From assembly GCA_016720145.1 (NCBI GenBank), contig JADJXV010000013.1, positions 1 through 64,000 on the forward strand: a stretch of DNA of 64,000 bases, read 5' to 3'. The position numbers and the translations under genes were made by a program. The notes under the pieces were generated by a model that had not been told where the DNA came from, did no database searches, and saw only the letters and a program-made list of their open reading frames with translations. This document shows, piece by piece, positions 47,844 to 58,139 of the stretch (the stretch's first letter is position 1; every line of letters starts with the position of its first letter). Source of the stretch: Ignavibacteria bacterium. GTDB lineage: Bacteria > Bacteroidota > Ignavibacteria > Kapaibacteriales > UBA961.

Positions 47844-48746
47844 ATGATGAAAGTTATCGATACTGCAAAAAACTTTTTAGCAATTGACGAAAAATACTCT
47901 TCTTTAGACACTGCTCAAATAGCGATTGTCTCAGCCCCCTACGAACACACCGTCAGCTATGGCGGTGGTACCAATCATGCACCAAAAGAAATAGTCAAAG
48001 CGAGTGCGTATGTGGAGTTCTATGATGACGAATTCAACCGCGAGCTATGTTTTGACGTAGGTATAGCCACCATCAAGCCAATAAAATTCAACAAAAAACA
48101 CGGCATCGAAGCCCTCGATAAGATTTATTGTGAAGTAAAGGAATTACTTGAAATGGGTAAGTTCGTCGTTACTCTCGGCGGCGAACATACCATATCAACC
48201 GCACCAATCAAAGCTCATTATGAGAAATACCCTGACATGTCAATTCTCCATTTTGATGCTCACTCCGACTTGAGGGATGAATATGAAAATACACCGTATT
48301 CTCATGCTTGCTTTATGGCGAGAGTTGCAGAGTTTTTTCCGACTGAGCGTATCACCCAAGTAGGAATACGAGCTCAGTGTAGGGAAGAGGCGGAGTTCAT
48401 CCGCGAAAAAAACATCAAAACATACTACGCCTCAGCGCTCCGCCGCTTAAAGCACGGCGCCAATTGGCAAAAAAATGTCGTCCGTACTCTTGGCAATCAA
48501 GTCTATGTGACCTTTGATGTCGATTATTTTGACCCTTCCATCATGCCCGCGACCGGCACGCCAGAGCCGGATGGATTCCTCTATAGCGAAACATTGAAAG
48601 TATTTCGTGAAATGGCGCTTGCAGGCAAACAAATTATAGGCTTCGACGTAGTCGAGCTCGCTCCGATGGACGGTCTCTCCCATCCTAATCTGACTACTGC
48701 GCGATTAGTGTATAAGATGTTGAATTTCGCGTTTGCAGGGCGGTGA
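47844..48746 (+). CDS. speB: Agmatinase/ureohydrolase-family enzyme
   Basis: 300 residues from ATG 47844, preceded by GAAAGG. The manganese-binding motifs of the ureohydrolase fold are intact: LGGEHT, HFDAHSDLRDEY, SHACFMAR, TFDVDYFDPSIMPATGTPEPDGF. The SHACFM form and the GIRAQ block fit agmatinase (agmatine to putrescine and urea) better than arginase, but the family also includes guanidinobutyrase and similar enzymes. No other polyamine gene is in the window. Confidence 0.85.
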   Translation: MMKVIDTAKNFLAIDEKYSSLDTAQIAIVSAPYEHTVSYGGGTNHAPKEIVKASAYVEFYDDEFNRELCFDVGIATIKPIKFNKKHGIEALDKIYCEVKELLEMGKFVVTLGGEHTISTAPIKAHYEKYPDMSILHFDAHSDLRDEYENTPYSHACFMARVAEFFPTERITQVGIRAQCREEAEFIREKNIKTYYASALRRLKHGANWQKNVVRTLGNQVYVTFDVDYFDPSIMPATGTPEPDGFLYSETLKVFREMALAGKQIIGFDVVELAPMDGLSHPNLTTARLVYKMLNFAFAGR

Positions 48747-48818
48747 GGGGAGTGACCAAACGGGTACGAAGATAGAAAAAATACTCAGTGTTCAATAGAA
48801 GCTGATCTAAATCAATAT

Positions 48819-51800
48819 CTACGGATGTACCGTTCGTCTCTGCTTTACTAACTCAACTATTTTACTGTATAATACGTTCTCATCAATAGGTTTTGAAATA
48901 TAATCATCCATTCCATAATCTTTGCATTTGGAAAAATCTGCTGTAGTCACATCTGCCGTTAGAGCAATTATAGGAATTTGGGAATTCATCGTTTTACGTA
49001 TATATTCTGAAGTCTCAAACCCATTCATTTCAGGCATGTGCAAATCCATCAAAATTATATCGTACTTATTGGTTTGTAATTTTTCTATTACGATTTTCCC
49101 ATTATTAACTATTTCATATTCAAAACCAAATTCACTCAATATGATTTTGATTAATAACTGATTTAACGCTACATCTTCGGCAACTAATACTTTGAGGCTT
49201 TTAATTTCTGAATCATGTTTTGGGAGTTCAATTTCTTTTTCAAAATTTCTAGTTGTTTTTCCAAATGGCAGTATAAAACTAAATGTCGAACCCACACCTA
49301 TCTTACTCTGAACGCTAATAGTTCCGCCTTGTGCTTCTATTAATTGTTTAACAATTGCTAGCCCCAAACCTGTACCACCATAAGAATTAGTTATTCCGGT
49401 ATCTGCTTGTTCAAACAAATTAAAAATTGAATTTATTTTGTGCGAAGTAATGCCAATTCCGGTATCCTTAATGGCAAATTCAATTGTCACATTCTCTTCA
49501 TTTTCATGCAGTAATTTAACGCTGAGTATAATTTCCCCCTCATGCGTAAATTTGACCGCATTGCTTATAAGATTTAAAATTATCTGATTTAATCGTACAG
49601 GGTCGCCTAATAGTAATTCCGGTATGTCACTATCATACTCTTTAATTAGTACCAAATTCTTTTCTTCAATTTTCAAATCAAAAGAATACAGTATTGATGT
49701 TATTGATCTGCGAATTTCAAAAGGTTGCTTTTCAAATATCATTCTACCTGCATTTACTTTTGCCAAATCAAGTATATCGTTAATGAGCAGGTTTAATGAT
49801 TGACCGCTCGTTTTGATAGCTTGTAAAAAATCTTTTTGTTCTATGCCTAACTCAGTTTTTAATAATACATTGGCAAATCCTAAAATAGAATTTAACGGTG
49901 TTCGAATTTCATGACTCATGTTCGATAAAAACTGCTGCTTGGATTTCGTAGCACTTTCTGCAGAAACTTTTGCTTCCATCAACTCAGTCTCGAACAAAAT
50001 ACTTTCATGATTATCTATCCCCACGCCGATGTACCCAATGAATTCACCGATGGGTAAATACCGTGGATTAGCTTTCACCGTATGCCACCTGTATTCGCCA
50101 TCGTGACGCTTTATTCTAATACCACTGAGAAAAAATGGCTCACGTTTTTCAAATGCTTTCGCATACATATCCAATATTCCCTGTACATCATCAGGGTGCA
50201 TCATTTCTACCCATGGCCTGCCTAAGGCTTCCTCCATCGTTTGACCGGTATAATCCAACCAATTTTTATTCCAATAGCTTATAGTAGCCTGCTCATTAGG
50301 TTCTATAATAAAAACATGGAGAGGCGCATCGTCTGCCAAAGTGCGAAACCTTTTCTCACTTTCTTCAATTTTTTTTCTTGCAGTGGTTTGTTCAGTAATA
50401 TCTGAAATGGCGAGTAAAATTAACTCTTCATGATTCATTTTCTGAATAATGCGCCTTGCATTCAGGAGCATTGTTTTTTCGCCAATGAATGGGAAAGTAT
50501 GTGTAATTTCAAAATTCTGTAAATGAGAATTTCGTGGAAGGATGTCCTCGAGTAGCTCTCGGAGGCGGGGAATGTTCCACTGCTTATTTCCTAAATCAAA
50601 CAACAGCATTCCTTCAGTCTCATCTTCATGAACATTAAAAATTGTATAGAATGTTTTGTTGGCTGATTTAACACGTAAGTTCTTATCTAACACAATCATG
50701 GGTTCGTGTATAGTAGCAAATACAGCTTCAGAATAATCATAAGCTTCGTTGAGCAGATCGTTGCGGGTTTGCAACTCTTGATTAGTAGTGGTTAGCTCTT
50801 CGTTAGCAGATTCTATTTCTTCCTTTGATGTTTCGAGCTCCTCATTTACAGTTTGCAATTCTTCGTTACTCGAAACAATTTCTTCATTTGCACTCTGCAA
50901 TTCTTCAGCAAAAGCTTCCTGTTCCTGCGCAATAGCGAGCGCATCAGCATGTGCAGCCGCTAATTCCTGTTCTAATTTTTTTATTCTGCGGTCTTTCGCA
51001 AGTGTGTTATTTTTCTCGCCTTCGGCTTGATTCCATACATTCTCTGCTTGCTCCTGTTCGGTGAAAAGAATTAAGATCAAGGGTTCATCTGATTCTATTT
51101 TCAGCGGAACAATTTCCAAACTTATAATTTTGACTGTAGAATGTATTTTCAACTCTATACCGCTTTTGCGATAGCGGTGTTTTGATTTAATGACTTTAGA
51201 TATGGCATTGCGTAATTCAAAAGCTATTTCCGGACGTGCCATTTTTAGAATATTAAATGTCGCTTTGCCCTTTGGATGGGTGAGAAATAGTTCGGTTGTG
51301 CCGCGAAACTGTACAATTTCCATTTGGTGATTGATGACTACGGATGCGGGCATAAATTCTGAAACAAGCACTGCATCGATGGCATTATCTAGCCCGCTAA
51401 GATTCACCGAAGTTTTCTGATTTGTTGCGTTTTTAATTGATGTTGGTGTATTGATTTCGGCAAATGTTTGTTGTGCATAGCGTGGTAATAGTGCCGGTAG
51501 TGTACGAGCACCGGAATTTGTTTTACGGGCAAATATTTTATACTTTTTATTAAAAGCAGTAAAAAGATTAGCAGATTGACTTATGTTTTCTGACTTGCCA
51601 AGCATCAGATATCCATCGTCAAGTAAGGCATAATGAAAGGTTGTGACGGCTTTTTTTTGAGCCGGGTTATCAAGATAAATAAATAAATTACAACAACTTA
51701 TAAAATCGAGCCGAGAAAAAGGAGGGTCGCGTAATATATTATGCGGAGCAAATACGCACATATCTCGCACGGCTTTGTTTACTCTGAACCCACCACCATC

Positions 51801-52982
51801 TGCTTTGATAAAGAAACGCTGGATACGTTTTGGAGATACGGTTTCCAATTCCTGCTTGGTGTAAATGCCAATACGTGCTTTGTTGATCGCCGGAACGCTA
51901 AGATCTGTAGCAAATATCTGTACACGTATGGTAGATGTTTTACTATCTTGAATTTCGAGCAACATCATGGCAATGGAATACGCTTCTTCGCCGGTGGCAC
52001 AGGCGGGAACCCATATACGCAGCGACTCACCTATTTTTTTTCGTTTGAGAAGCTTTGGAAATAGACTTTCTTTTAAATATTTGTGCGTGTCTGTATCTCG
52101 AAAAAAACTGGTGACATTAATCAGTAAATCCTGATAAAGTATATCAATTTCTTCTTTTTTTTGAGTTAGAAGTTTCGCGTATTCTTTGAGTACTATTATT
52201 TTGTAAAGCACCATTCTGCGAATAATTCTCCGCTTTATGGTGTTCATTTTATAAGCGCTGAAATCTACTCCTGTTGCTTTGTGCAATAGGTTGAGAATAA
52301 TTTTTAAATCCGGATTGGCATTATCGATGAGATCTTCTTCTCCATTTTTAACTCCAATAGTTTTTATGAGCGGATGTTTACTTAGCCGCGCTAATTCTAG
52401 AGCTATTTCTTTTGGTGACAGAATAAAATCTACCATACCCGAAGCAATTGCAGAGTGAGGCATGCTCGTAAATTTGGCAGTGTCATCTTGAGCAAAAGTC
52501 AATCCACCTTCCTGCTTAATTGCTTTCATGCCCAAAGTTCCGTCGCTTGCACTTCCACTGAGAATAATCCCAATAACTCGTTCCTTTTGCGCTTCTGCAA
52601 GTGATGAAAAAAGTATGTCAATTGATATTGCTGCGCTGCTTACTGAACGTGGAATTAACTTTATATGTCCATCAGTTACTTCAATTCCTTTGTTATACGG
52701 GATTACAAACACATTATCGGGCTTTATTTTATCCATGTCATCAATTTCCTGCACTATCATTTTTGTCTTCTTGGACAAAATTTCAGTCAACATGCTCTTG
52801 TGGTCGGGGCTGAGATGCTGGACATAAATAAAAGCCATGCCCGTGTCAGCAGGCAAGTATTTTAACAACTCCATCATAGCTTCCAATCCACCTGCTGAAG
52901 CGCCAATAGCAACAACAGGAAAAGTATTTTCTTTAACAGCTGCTTTTACAGGCGATTTTTTTTTGGTTAAAGTAGATTTCAT
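48819..52982 (-). CDS. CheB-CheR-PAS hybrid histidine kinase with receiver domain
   Basis: 1387 residues, no membrane span. In order: a CheB-type methylesterase domain (about 20-205; AIGASAGG, VQHLSPDH, SGSASDG carry the Ser-His-Asp triad), a CheR-type methyltransferase domain (about 225-490; VPACATGEEAYSIA and DFISCCNLFIYLD), and a PAS-like domain. A long coiled coil (about 670-745) leads to two PAS domains, a HisKA domain with His in NMSHEIRTPLN (about 1020), a HATPase_c domain (ISNAVKFT, GTGLGLAIV) and a receiver domain (about 1262-1380; Asp in ILMDLHMPEMNG). It should couple methylation-type adaptation to phosphotransfer without a known receptor. No chemotaxis operon is nearby. Confidence 0.95.
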   Translation of the reverse strand: MKSTLTKKKSPVKAAVKENTFPVVAIGASAGGLEAMMELLKYLPADTGMAFIYVQHLSPDHKSMLTEILSKKTKMIVQEIDDMDKIKPDNVFVIPYNKGIEVTDGHIKLIPRSVSSAAISIDILFSSLAEAQKERVIGIILSGSASDGTLGMKAIKQEGGLTFAQDDTAKFTSMPHSAIASGMVDFILSPKEIALELARLSKHPLIKTIGVKNGEEDLIDNANPDLKIILNLLHKATGVDFSAYKMNTIKRRIIRRMVLYKIIVLKEYAKLLTQKKEEIDILYQDLLINVTSFFRDTDTHKYLKESLFPKLLKRKKIGESLRIWVPACATGEEAYSIAMMLLEIQDSKTSTIRVQIFATDLSVPAINKARIGIYTKQELETVSPKRIQRFFIKADGGGFRVNKAVRDMCVFAPHNILRDPPFSRLDFISCCNLFIYLDNPAQKKAVTTFHYALLDDGYLMLGKSENISQSANLFTAFNKKYKIFARKTNSGARTLPALLPRYAQQTFAEINTPTSIKNATNQKTSVNLSGLDNAIDAVLVSEFMPASVVINHQMEIVQFRGTTELFLTHPKGKATFNILKMARPEIAFELRNAISKVIKSKHRYRKSGIELKIHSTVKIISLEIVPLKIESDEPLILILFTEQEQAENVWNQAEGEKNNTLAKDRRIKKLEQELAAAHADALAIAQEQEAFAEELQSANEEIVSSNEELQTVNEELETSKEEIESANEELTTTNQELQTRNDLLNEAYDYSEAVFATIHEPMIVLDKNLRVKSANKTFYTIFNVHEDETEGMLLFDLGNKQWNIPRLRELLEDILPRNSHLQNFEITHTFPFIGEKTMLLNARRIIQKMNHEELILLAISDITEQTTARKKIEESEKRFRTLADDAPLHVFIIEPNEQATISYWNKNWLDYTGQTMEEALGRPWVEMMHPDDVQGILDMYAKAFEKREPFFLSGIRIKRHDGEYRWHTVKANPRYLPIGEFIGYIGVGIDNHESILFETELMEAKVSAESATKSKQQFLSNMSHEIRTPLNSILGFANVLLKTELGIEQKDFLQAIKTSGQSLNLLINDILDLAKVNAGRMIFEKQPFEIRRSITSILYSFDLKIEEKNLVLIKEYDSDIPELLLGDPVRLNQIILNLISNAVKFTHEGEIILSVKLLHENEENVTIEFAIKDTGIGITSHKINSIFNLFEQADTGITNSYGGTGLGLAIVKQLIEAQGGTISVQSKIGVGSTFSFILPFGKTTRNFEKEIELPKHDSEIKSLKVLVAEDVALNQLLIKIILSEFGFEYEIVNNGKIVIEKLQTNKYDIILMDLHMPEMNGFETSEYIRKTMNSQIPIIALTADVTTADFSKCKDYGMDDYISKPIDENVLYSKIVELVKQRRTVHP

Positions 52983-53578
52983 ATCAATGAAATAAATTGA
53001 GATTATTGAGATCGTTATGATGCGAATCGAGGAATGCTTTTTCAGTGGACTTTATGCCTATTGTCAATTGAACGTTCTGTTGGATCCGGAATATCCGACA
53101 CCATCTTCAATCACAGAGTGATTGCACGTTTGTAGAAAATTAATACGCACACGAGCCATCTCTTCGACCCGTTGTCTCCCCAATTAGCGTATGATATTTA
53201 TCATATCTTTTTTATGCAAGTTACATTAATTAATTTGTGTTCTTTGACAAATTTTAAACTCTTTTGAATAAAGCTCAAAAAGACATGCATTTTAAAATGG
53301 CAAGTCTGAATTTCAACTCTGCTCAATACTATGAAAATTGTCAATTCTTTATTTGCCTTTGTGTCATTTGGTATAATTGGCTGGAATAAATACATTGAAA
53401 CGACTGCATGAAAAGTACTTCGTTCCATAGATTTCTAGGTAAGAATTTTGATCAAAATTAATGGTGACCCTTGATCAAATACACTCCGGGTTGTACATAT
53501 CTCAGAATTTCAGGAATATGTAATCGTGTTTATTTATAAGGTGTATGGTGAGCAATGCGGATGGGAAATTACTTCTTA
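52983..53578. other. Intergenic region, no gene recognised
   Basis: About 600 AT-rich bases upstream of the hybrid kinase. A 75-codon minus frame at 53201-53428 has no signal or family-like feature and I do not list it. The kinase promoter should be here. Confidence 0.5.
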
Positions 53579-53944
53579 TCACTTTTTCTTAGAGGGTTTC
53601 GGTTTCAAAGTTTTGGCATATTCAAAGCTTATGTTCAAATAATGCAGAAGTAGGATTGTATTTTCCAATAATGATTCAGGAACTACCACATATTCCTTCA
53701 ATGTCACACCATGCTGAACAGATAGTCTTGCCTCGAAGGTATTCATGAAATCTAATCTTTCTTTTTCAGGTAATCTGATGTTTATTGTTCCATCTTTTGA
53801 AAAAAAAGTAAACATATTGCCATTGACCGATGTGTAGGGGAGAGTGGCTCCTTTCCGATCAATTTCTGAATTCATTCCAATCATATTGTCGTAATGGAGT
53901 AATTTATCCGGTGGAAGACTTTGTTTGTCGTAGTTCGAAGTCAT
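53579..53944 (-). CDS. Small TfoX/Sxy-like protein
   Basis: 121 residues. The pattern LPYTSVNGNMFTFFSKDGTINIRLPEKER, KEYVVVPESLLENT and the Lys-rich tail TLKPKPSKKK resembles small proteins filed with the TfoX/Sxy N-terminal fold. There is no catalytic residue to test. It is the first of a run of small genes on this strand. Confidence 0.5.
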   Translation of the reverse strand: MTSNYDKQSLPPDKLLHYDNMIGMNSEIDRKGATLPYTSVNGNMFTFFSKDGTINIRLPEKERLDFMNTFEARLSVQHGVTLKEYVVVPESLLENTILLLHYLNISFEYAKTLKPKPSKKK

Positions 53945-54062
53945 TATTTGATCCTTCGATTGTTATGGGTTCAATGAGGTTAGTTATACCTCATGCAAAT
54001 CTACTAGTAAAGCAGTTGTATTCTATTATTTACCTATTCACAAAAAGCTTCCAAATATCCAA

Positions 54063-54425
54063 TCACCCACGCAGAATTTTCTCCATTTTCCTGCCTTTTG
54101 CTAATTCATCAACTAATTTATCCAAATACCGGACTTGCTGGGTTAGGGGATTCGGGATATCCTCCACACGATATCCACAAATTACACCCGTTATAATCTT
54201 GGCATTGGTGTGGAGAGAAGCCATTTGGAAGAAAGTCTCGAAGGTTACTTTTTCAGTAATTAACTCCTGTATCCTTTTGTTGTCAAAGGCGGTAAGCCAC
54301 TTTATTACTTGATGAAGTTCTTCTATTGTTCTGCCTTTTTTTTCGATTTTTGCCACATAGAGCGGATACACGGTTGCGAAGGTCATTGATGCGAACCGAG
54401 CATCGTGTGAGATTGAATTTTTCAT
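54063..54425 (-). CDS. DUF2200 family protein
   Basis: 120 residues. SFATVYPLYVAKIEKKGRT (here MTFATVYPLYVAKIEKKGRT), LHQVIKWLTAFD, TFETFFQMA and GVICGYRVEDIPNPLTQQVRYLDKLVDELAKG are typical blocks of this family, which has no known function. It is cytosolic. The neighbour 28 bases upstream encodes a membrane protein. Confidence 0.88.
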   Translation of the reverse strand: MKNSISHDARFASMTFATVYPLYVAKIEKKGRTIEELHQVIKWLTAFDNKRIQELITEKVTFETFFQMASLHTNAKIITGVICGYRVEDIPNPLTQQVRYLDKLVDELAKGRKMEKILRG

Positions 54426-54453
54426 CCTGATATGGTAGTGTTAAACCAACAAT

Positions 54454-54834
54454 TCATCTTTTTTTATTAATTGCAAATATCATTGCAGCACAAATAAAAG
54501 TCATGACAGAAGCAGCGATCATCATTGAATTTTCATTTTGTTTAATTCCTATAAAAAATTCGCCAACCACTAATACTAAAAAGAAGATATAGGTAATTGT
54601 CAGCATAGGAATTGATTTTTTGAGTGTAGCGTACCCAAATATAACACCGAGGGCAAATTGTCTGGCAGCCAACATGTAAACTAAGAAATTAACACCCTTT
54701 GCTGTTAGGTCAACATTATCCAACGCCGACTGCGGAGTGATGCATAATGATACACTAACCACAAGCTCAAGAATTGCAAAAAATCCGGACACAATAAGTA
54801 TCCATTTGGGTAATGTTTTTTGTGCTTCTGTCAT
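54454..54834 (-). CDS. Four-helix membrane protein, function unknown
   Basis: 126 residues with four predicted transmembrane helices (WILIVSGFFAILELVVSVSL; VNFLVYMLAARQFALGVIFGYATL; MLTITYIFFLVLVVGEFFIGI; MMIAASVMTFICAAMIFAI) and a basic C-terminal end. The layout resembles small DUF4345-type membrane proteins, but the match is weak. A four-unit TTTCAC repeat lies 51-74 bases upstream of its start. Confidence 0.7.
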   Translation of the reverse strand: MTEAQKTLPKWILIVSGFFAILELVVSVSLCITPQSALDNVDLTAKGVNFLVYMLAARQFALGVIFGYATLKKSIPMLTITYIFFLVLVVGEFFIGIKQNENSMMIAASVMTFICAAMIFAINKKR

Positions 54835-54884
54835 ACATTAATCTTTCCGTAGTTCTATAAAATTGAATTGATTATGATTTTGAT

Positions 54885-54908
54885 TTTCACTTTCACTTTC
54901 ACTTTCAC
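54885..54908. repeat. Hexanucleotide tandem repeat (TTTCAC x4)
   Basis: Four uninterrupted copies of TTTCAC (GTGAAA on the minus strand) lie in the likely promoter region of the membrane-protein gene starting at 54834. Copy number could change by slipped replication. Confidence 0.8.
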
Positions 54909-55017
54909 AATTAATGGATGGGTATTCTTCTCCTGCATCTATTAACATTGGATTTATATTCTAACTCTAGAATTGTACCATTCGCTGCAATATATGAACG
55001 TATAAATACACCAATAT

Positions 55018-55458
55018 TTAACTCTCTTTATTAGCCATTAACCATTCTGAATACAAAGTATCTTCCGGTACGTCAGTCGGACTTTCAAAATGGATAGAAT
55101 AACCGTTTGGATCTGTAATTTCCACAACCCATAAATTATTGCCTACTACGGGTTCTAATGGCATCAGTCCACGTTCCATGATTTGGTTATAGATTGTGAG
55201 TGCATCCTCACACATAAAATATACACTTACTCCCTCCCCTAATTTAACTTTTGGCGTTTGACTATACTCTTGCAGCATAATTGAAGCTTTACCGAGCTGA
55301 AGCGAACACCATACAATCTTTCCGTTTGGTTCCCATTTGTTTTTCAATTCAAAACCTAATCCATCCATATAGAAAATGAGCGACTTTTCCATGTTAAGGA
55401 CCCAGAAAAACGGAACAGCTTGTTTAACGTTTGGGTTTTGATTTGTATCATTGCTCAT
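55018..55458 (-). CDS. VOC (glyoxalase/bleomycin-resistance) superfamily protein
   Basis: 146 residues with paired beta-alpha-beta-beta-beta modules: AVPFFWVLNMEKSLIFYMDGLGFEL, WCSLQLGKASIMLQEY, and LWVVEITDPNGYSIHFESP with the usual C-terminal metal-type Glu. The fold is shared by glyoxalases, dioxygenases and drug-binding proteins, so the substrate is unknown. Confidence 0.9.
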   Translation of the reverse strand: MSNDTNQNPNVKQAVPFFWVLNMEKSLIFYMDGLGFELKNKWEPNGKIVWCSLQLGKASIMLQEYSQTPKVKLGEGVSVYFMCEDALTIYNQIMERGLMPLEPVVGNNLWVVEITDPNGYSIHFESPTDVPEDTLYSEWLMANKES

Positions 55459-55635
55459 AGTATAAATCCTTTCACTTGTTGATCTTATAACATACCGGAT
55501 TTCTTCGTTTTAATGTTGTCAGTTATAATTAATACCACAGTGTAGTGACTGTGTGGTAAGAACGCATTAAAGAATAAAAGCTCATTACGTGAACTGAACT
55601 TTGTGTAATAGCAAATCATCAAATGATTACAAACC

Positions 55636-56097
55636 TCACTTGAAATTGATTTTTTGTGCTGTAAGTCCGACCGAGTACTTGGCTTCGTTTTTGTCAACCA
55701 CAAATGGCTTTAGCTTATTACATTCTTCGGGTGTGTCGAAGAGCATTTTAAAAACAAGTTTTGTCTTCATGTCCGGCACTTCTTCAAAAGTAGCAACTAC
55801 TTGAAAAATAGGTTTAGAATGTCTTTTCCATGCAATCAGTGATGGTGAATCTATTTGGATAAACTCACATTCATTCTTGTAATTTCCTTTGTCGGGTCCG
55901 TGCATAATAAAGCTCCATTTTCCGCCGACTCGAAAGTCAAACTCATGGAAAGTATTGGTAAATCCTTTCGGTCCCCACCAATTTTTAAGATGATTGGGGG
56001 CAGACCAAGCACGAAAAACGAGTTCTCTTGGAAAATTGAAAATCCTGAAATTTACAATTTCAGATTCAGGTGTCGTTGGAATAATATCTGTTTTCAT
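55636..56097 (-). CDS. AHSA1/SRPBCC-family protein
   Basis: 153 residues with the START-like SRPBCC fold: FNFPRELVFRAWSAPNHLKNWWGPKGFTNTFHEFDFRVGGKWSFIMHGPDG-type strands (the last reading HGPDKGN) are the family hallmark. The C-terminal helix (NEAKYSVGLTAQKINFK) is short. The family binds hydrophobic ligands; the target is unknown. Confidence 0.9.
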   Translation of the reverse strand: MKTDIIPTTPESEIVNFRIFNFPRELVFRAWSAPNHLKNWWGPKGFTNTFHEFDFRVGGKWSFIMHGPDKGNYKNECEFIQIDSPSLIAWKRHSKPIFQVVATFEEVPDMKTKLVFKMLFDTPEECNKLKPFVVDKNEAKYSVGLTAQKINFK

Positions 56098-56382
56098 ACT
56101 AGATTTTTTTTGCTCTGATATTTAGTTGATTGTATTATCTGTTCTGTTATTTGTGTCCCGTCAGACATTATAACTGATGCAATTACATGCTGAATTATCA
56201 CTCGCTATGCATACGAACTATATCCAATCCCATAAGTAAGTTCAGTTAATTTTTCGACTGAAGATAAGCAAATCTTCCATCAATTTGTGTAGATGGTCAT
56301 TTAGAACAACCGACTCGTCCGGAAATCACATTTATCATGGGCACCATTGCTGAGACAATTGCATTGTGATGTTATAATTAAT

Positions 56383-56829
56383 TTAATTATTTATTTTTAT
56401 CTCTTTTATCTCATACTTTGATTGTAAATAATTAATCGTTTCACGCATGAGATTCTTGAGCTCATTTTGGTCTATGTCAGAAAGCTTTTTTACGTAGATA
56501 CAAGCTTTGCCCATTGTAAACTTCCCGAGGTTGTTCAGTAAGTATTTGTGTTTTTCGCTTCCTGAATATACATAGAGAGAAATAGCAGCTTTACGTGGTG
56601 AAAAGCCGACGAGAGGCCAATCTCCCTCTTGCTTACTTCTGTCAGACTTGTAATGAAAACATCCAAATCCGATAATAGTTAGTCCCCACATTTTGGGTTC
56701 GTAGCCGGTAAACTCTTGCATTAGTTGAAGTAATTCAAAGCTGTCTTTGCGTCTTTGTTCAGTAACCGCAAACGTGTTGATAAATTCATGAACATCAACT
56801 TCTGTTTGTTTTGTTTTTATAGCTGCCAT
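56383..56829 (-). CDS. DUF1801 (YdhG-like) family protein
   Basis: 148 residues. VDVHEFINTFAVTEQRRKDSFELLQLMQ, GFGCFHYKSD, WPLVGFSPRKAAISLYVY and LGKFTMGKACIYVKKLSDID are the family blocks. It is related to the frataxin-like fold group, with no proven function. Such genes often travel with AHSA1, VOC and YCII genes, all of which occur nearby here. Confidence 0.92.
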   Translation of the reverse strand: MAAIKTKQTEVDVHEFINTFAVTEQRRKDSFELLQLMQEFTGYEPKMWGLTIIGFGCFHYKSDRSKQEGDWPLVGFSPRKAAISLYVYSGSEKHKYLLNNLGKFTMGKACIYVKKLSDIDQNELKNLMRETINYLQSKYEIKEIKINN

Positions 56830-57006
56830 TTCGGTAATAAATGTTTGAAGAGAATATTAATAAAAAGTCAAATTGTAGATTGAGTATGTTTTGAGAATAC
56901 ACTGAAATAAAGATAGTCATTGAATTAGAATCGTTTATGACAATTTTTAATGATTCTATCACACCTTTAGAGGCGTTCGTTTCTTATCTATAGTGGTCAT
57001 ACATTG

Positions 57007-57933
57007 TCAATCAATATTGTAATACTTCAAAACCCTCAATGCTCTTAACGTATTCCAACGGCTTGGCTTACCTGCCTGTTCCATTTCAAAATGAGTTTGC
57101 CCGGGGTGTTTTGAAGCCAGCTTCCATACACCATCCTTCGTCTTTTTCTTGAGAAGTGCTTCGAAGGCATCACTCATTCTAGTGTCATACTGTACATTGG
57201 CAAGCTGAAAGTAATCCAATGCGCGTAATATATCGTAATACCAACGTCCGGGATAGCACAATTTCAAAAAACGGGGGCTAATGATATTACCTGTCTTGTC
57301 CGAGCGAAATAATCTATGCAGAAGAATAAATTCCTGCGACTCGGTTTTTACCTTTTCGAGCTCTTGTAATCTATAAGTATTTCCATTTCTTACATATTCA
57401 TTAATTCCTTCAAGTACAGATAGTGTTGAGTGTAACGAACTATGCACTGCACCCGTAGAATTTGACCGACAATTGAACCCTCCATCTCCCATTTTTTCAG
57501 CAAGCAAGAAATCGATGATGGATGTTAAATCATCCTGAGAAGTACCAAAATAAGCTGCGTAATTCAATGCCATACCACTGACACACACATCACATCTTTG
57601 ATCGCTGCTTCTGGGAAGAATGCCTCCGTCTTTACCTTTTTCAAATGCCATCACTTTATTGATAGTATCTTTTATTGGTTTACATGCAGGTGAAATATTA
57701 AGATTCTTTAAATCAAGTAAAGTATAATGAGTAGAGATCCATTTTGGTTGATAAAAGCGTTGTCCCCAATGACCATCTTGTTTTCTCAGCGAAAGAAATT
57801 TTGCTCCCCAACCTTCGTGTTCAATTTCATTTCTCAGATTTAATTTTTCAGTGTCCAATAAGTCGCGATACGTCTGATATTGAATCGACACATCTCCCTC
57901 AAGCAACCACGTAATTATATGTTCGTTGGTCAT
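57007..57933 (-). CDS. Squalene-cyclase/prenyltransferase-toroid-like protein
   Basis: 308 residues from MTNEHIITWLL (an upstream in-frame start at 58023 adds an unlikely tail). Repeats of the alpha/alpha-toroid type are visible: LRKQDGHWGQRFYQPKWISTHYTLLDLKNL, MGDGGFNCRSNSTGAVHSSLHSTLSVLEGI and TKDGVWKLASKHPGQTHF. The DxDD acid motif of squalene-hopene cyclases is not seen, so it is unlikely to be a cyclase. It is probably a soluble toroid-fold protein of unknown role. Confidence 0.75.
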   Translation of the reverse strand: MTNEHIITWLLEGDVSIQYQTYRDLLDTEKLNLRNEIEHEGWGAKFLSLRKQDGHWGQRFYQPKWISTHYTLLDLKNLNISPACKPIKDTINKVMAFEKGKDGGILPRSSDQRCDVCVSGMALNYAAYFGTSQDDLTSIIDFLLAEKMGDGGFNCRSNSTGAVHSSLHSTLSVLEGINEYVRNGNTYRLQELEKVKTESQEFILLHRLFRSDKTGNIISPRFLKLCYPGRWYYDILRALDYFQLANVQYDTRMSDAFEALLKKKTKDGVWKLASKHPGQTHFEMEQAGKPSRWNTLRALRVLKYYNID

Positions 57934-58139
57934 ACTATCTATCCTTTTGAGTATTATACCAAATGTTAATTTCTTGCCGAATAAACACTTGGGAAACATT
58001 CCTGCAATTTTCAATTCCTTCAAAGTGCAAAATTACGATTTCACAGGAAGACGAACAACCGTTTCATTAGTATGTAGTTACGGATGGTAGGTTCATGAAA
58101 TAGTATAGGAATTAATTTACAAGTAAATTATCGAACACC

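Noticed and set aside
53201..53428. A 75-codon minus frame upstream of the hybrid kinase
   Set aside because: No signal, ribosome site, or family-like composition; it lies in an AT-rich gap where chance frames are expected.
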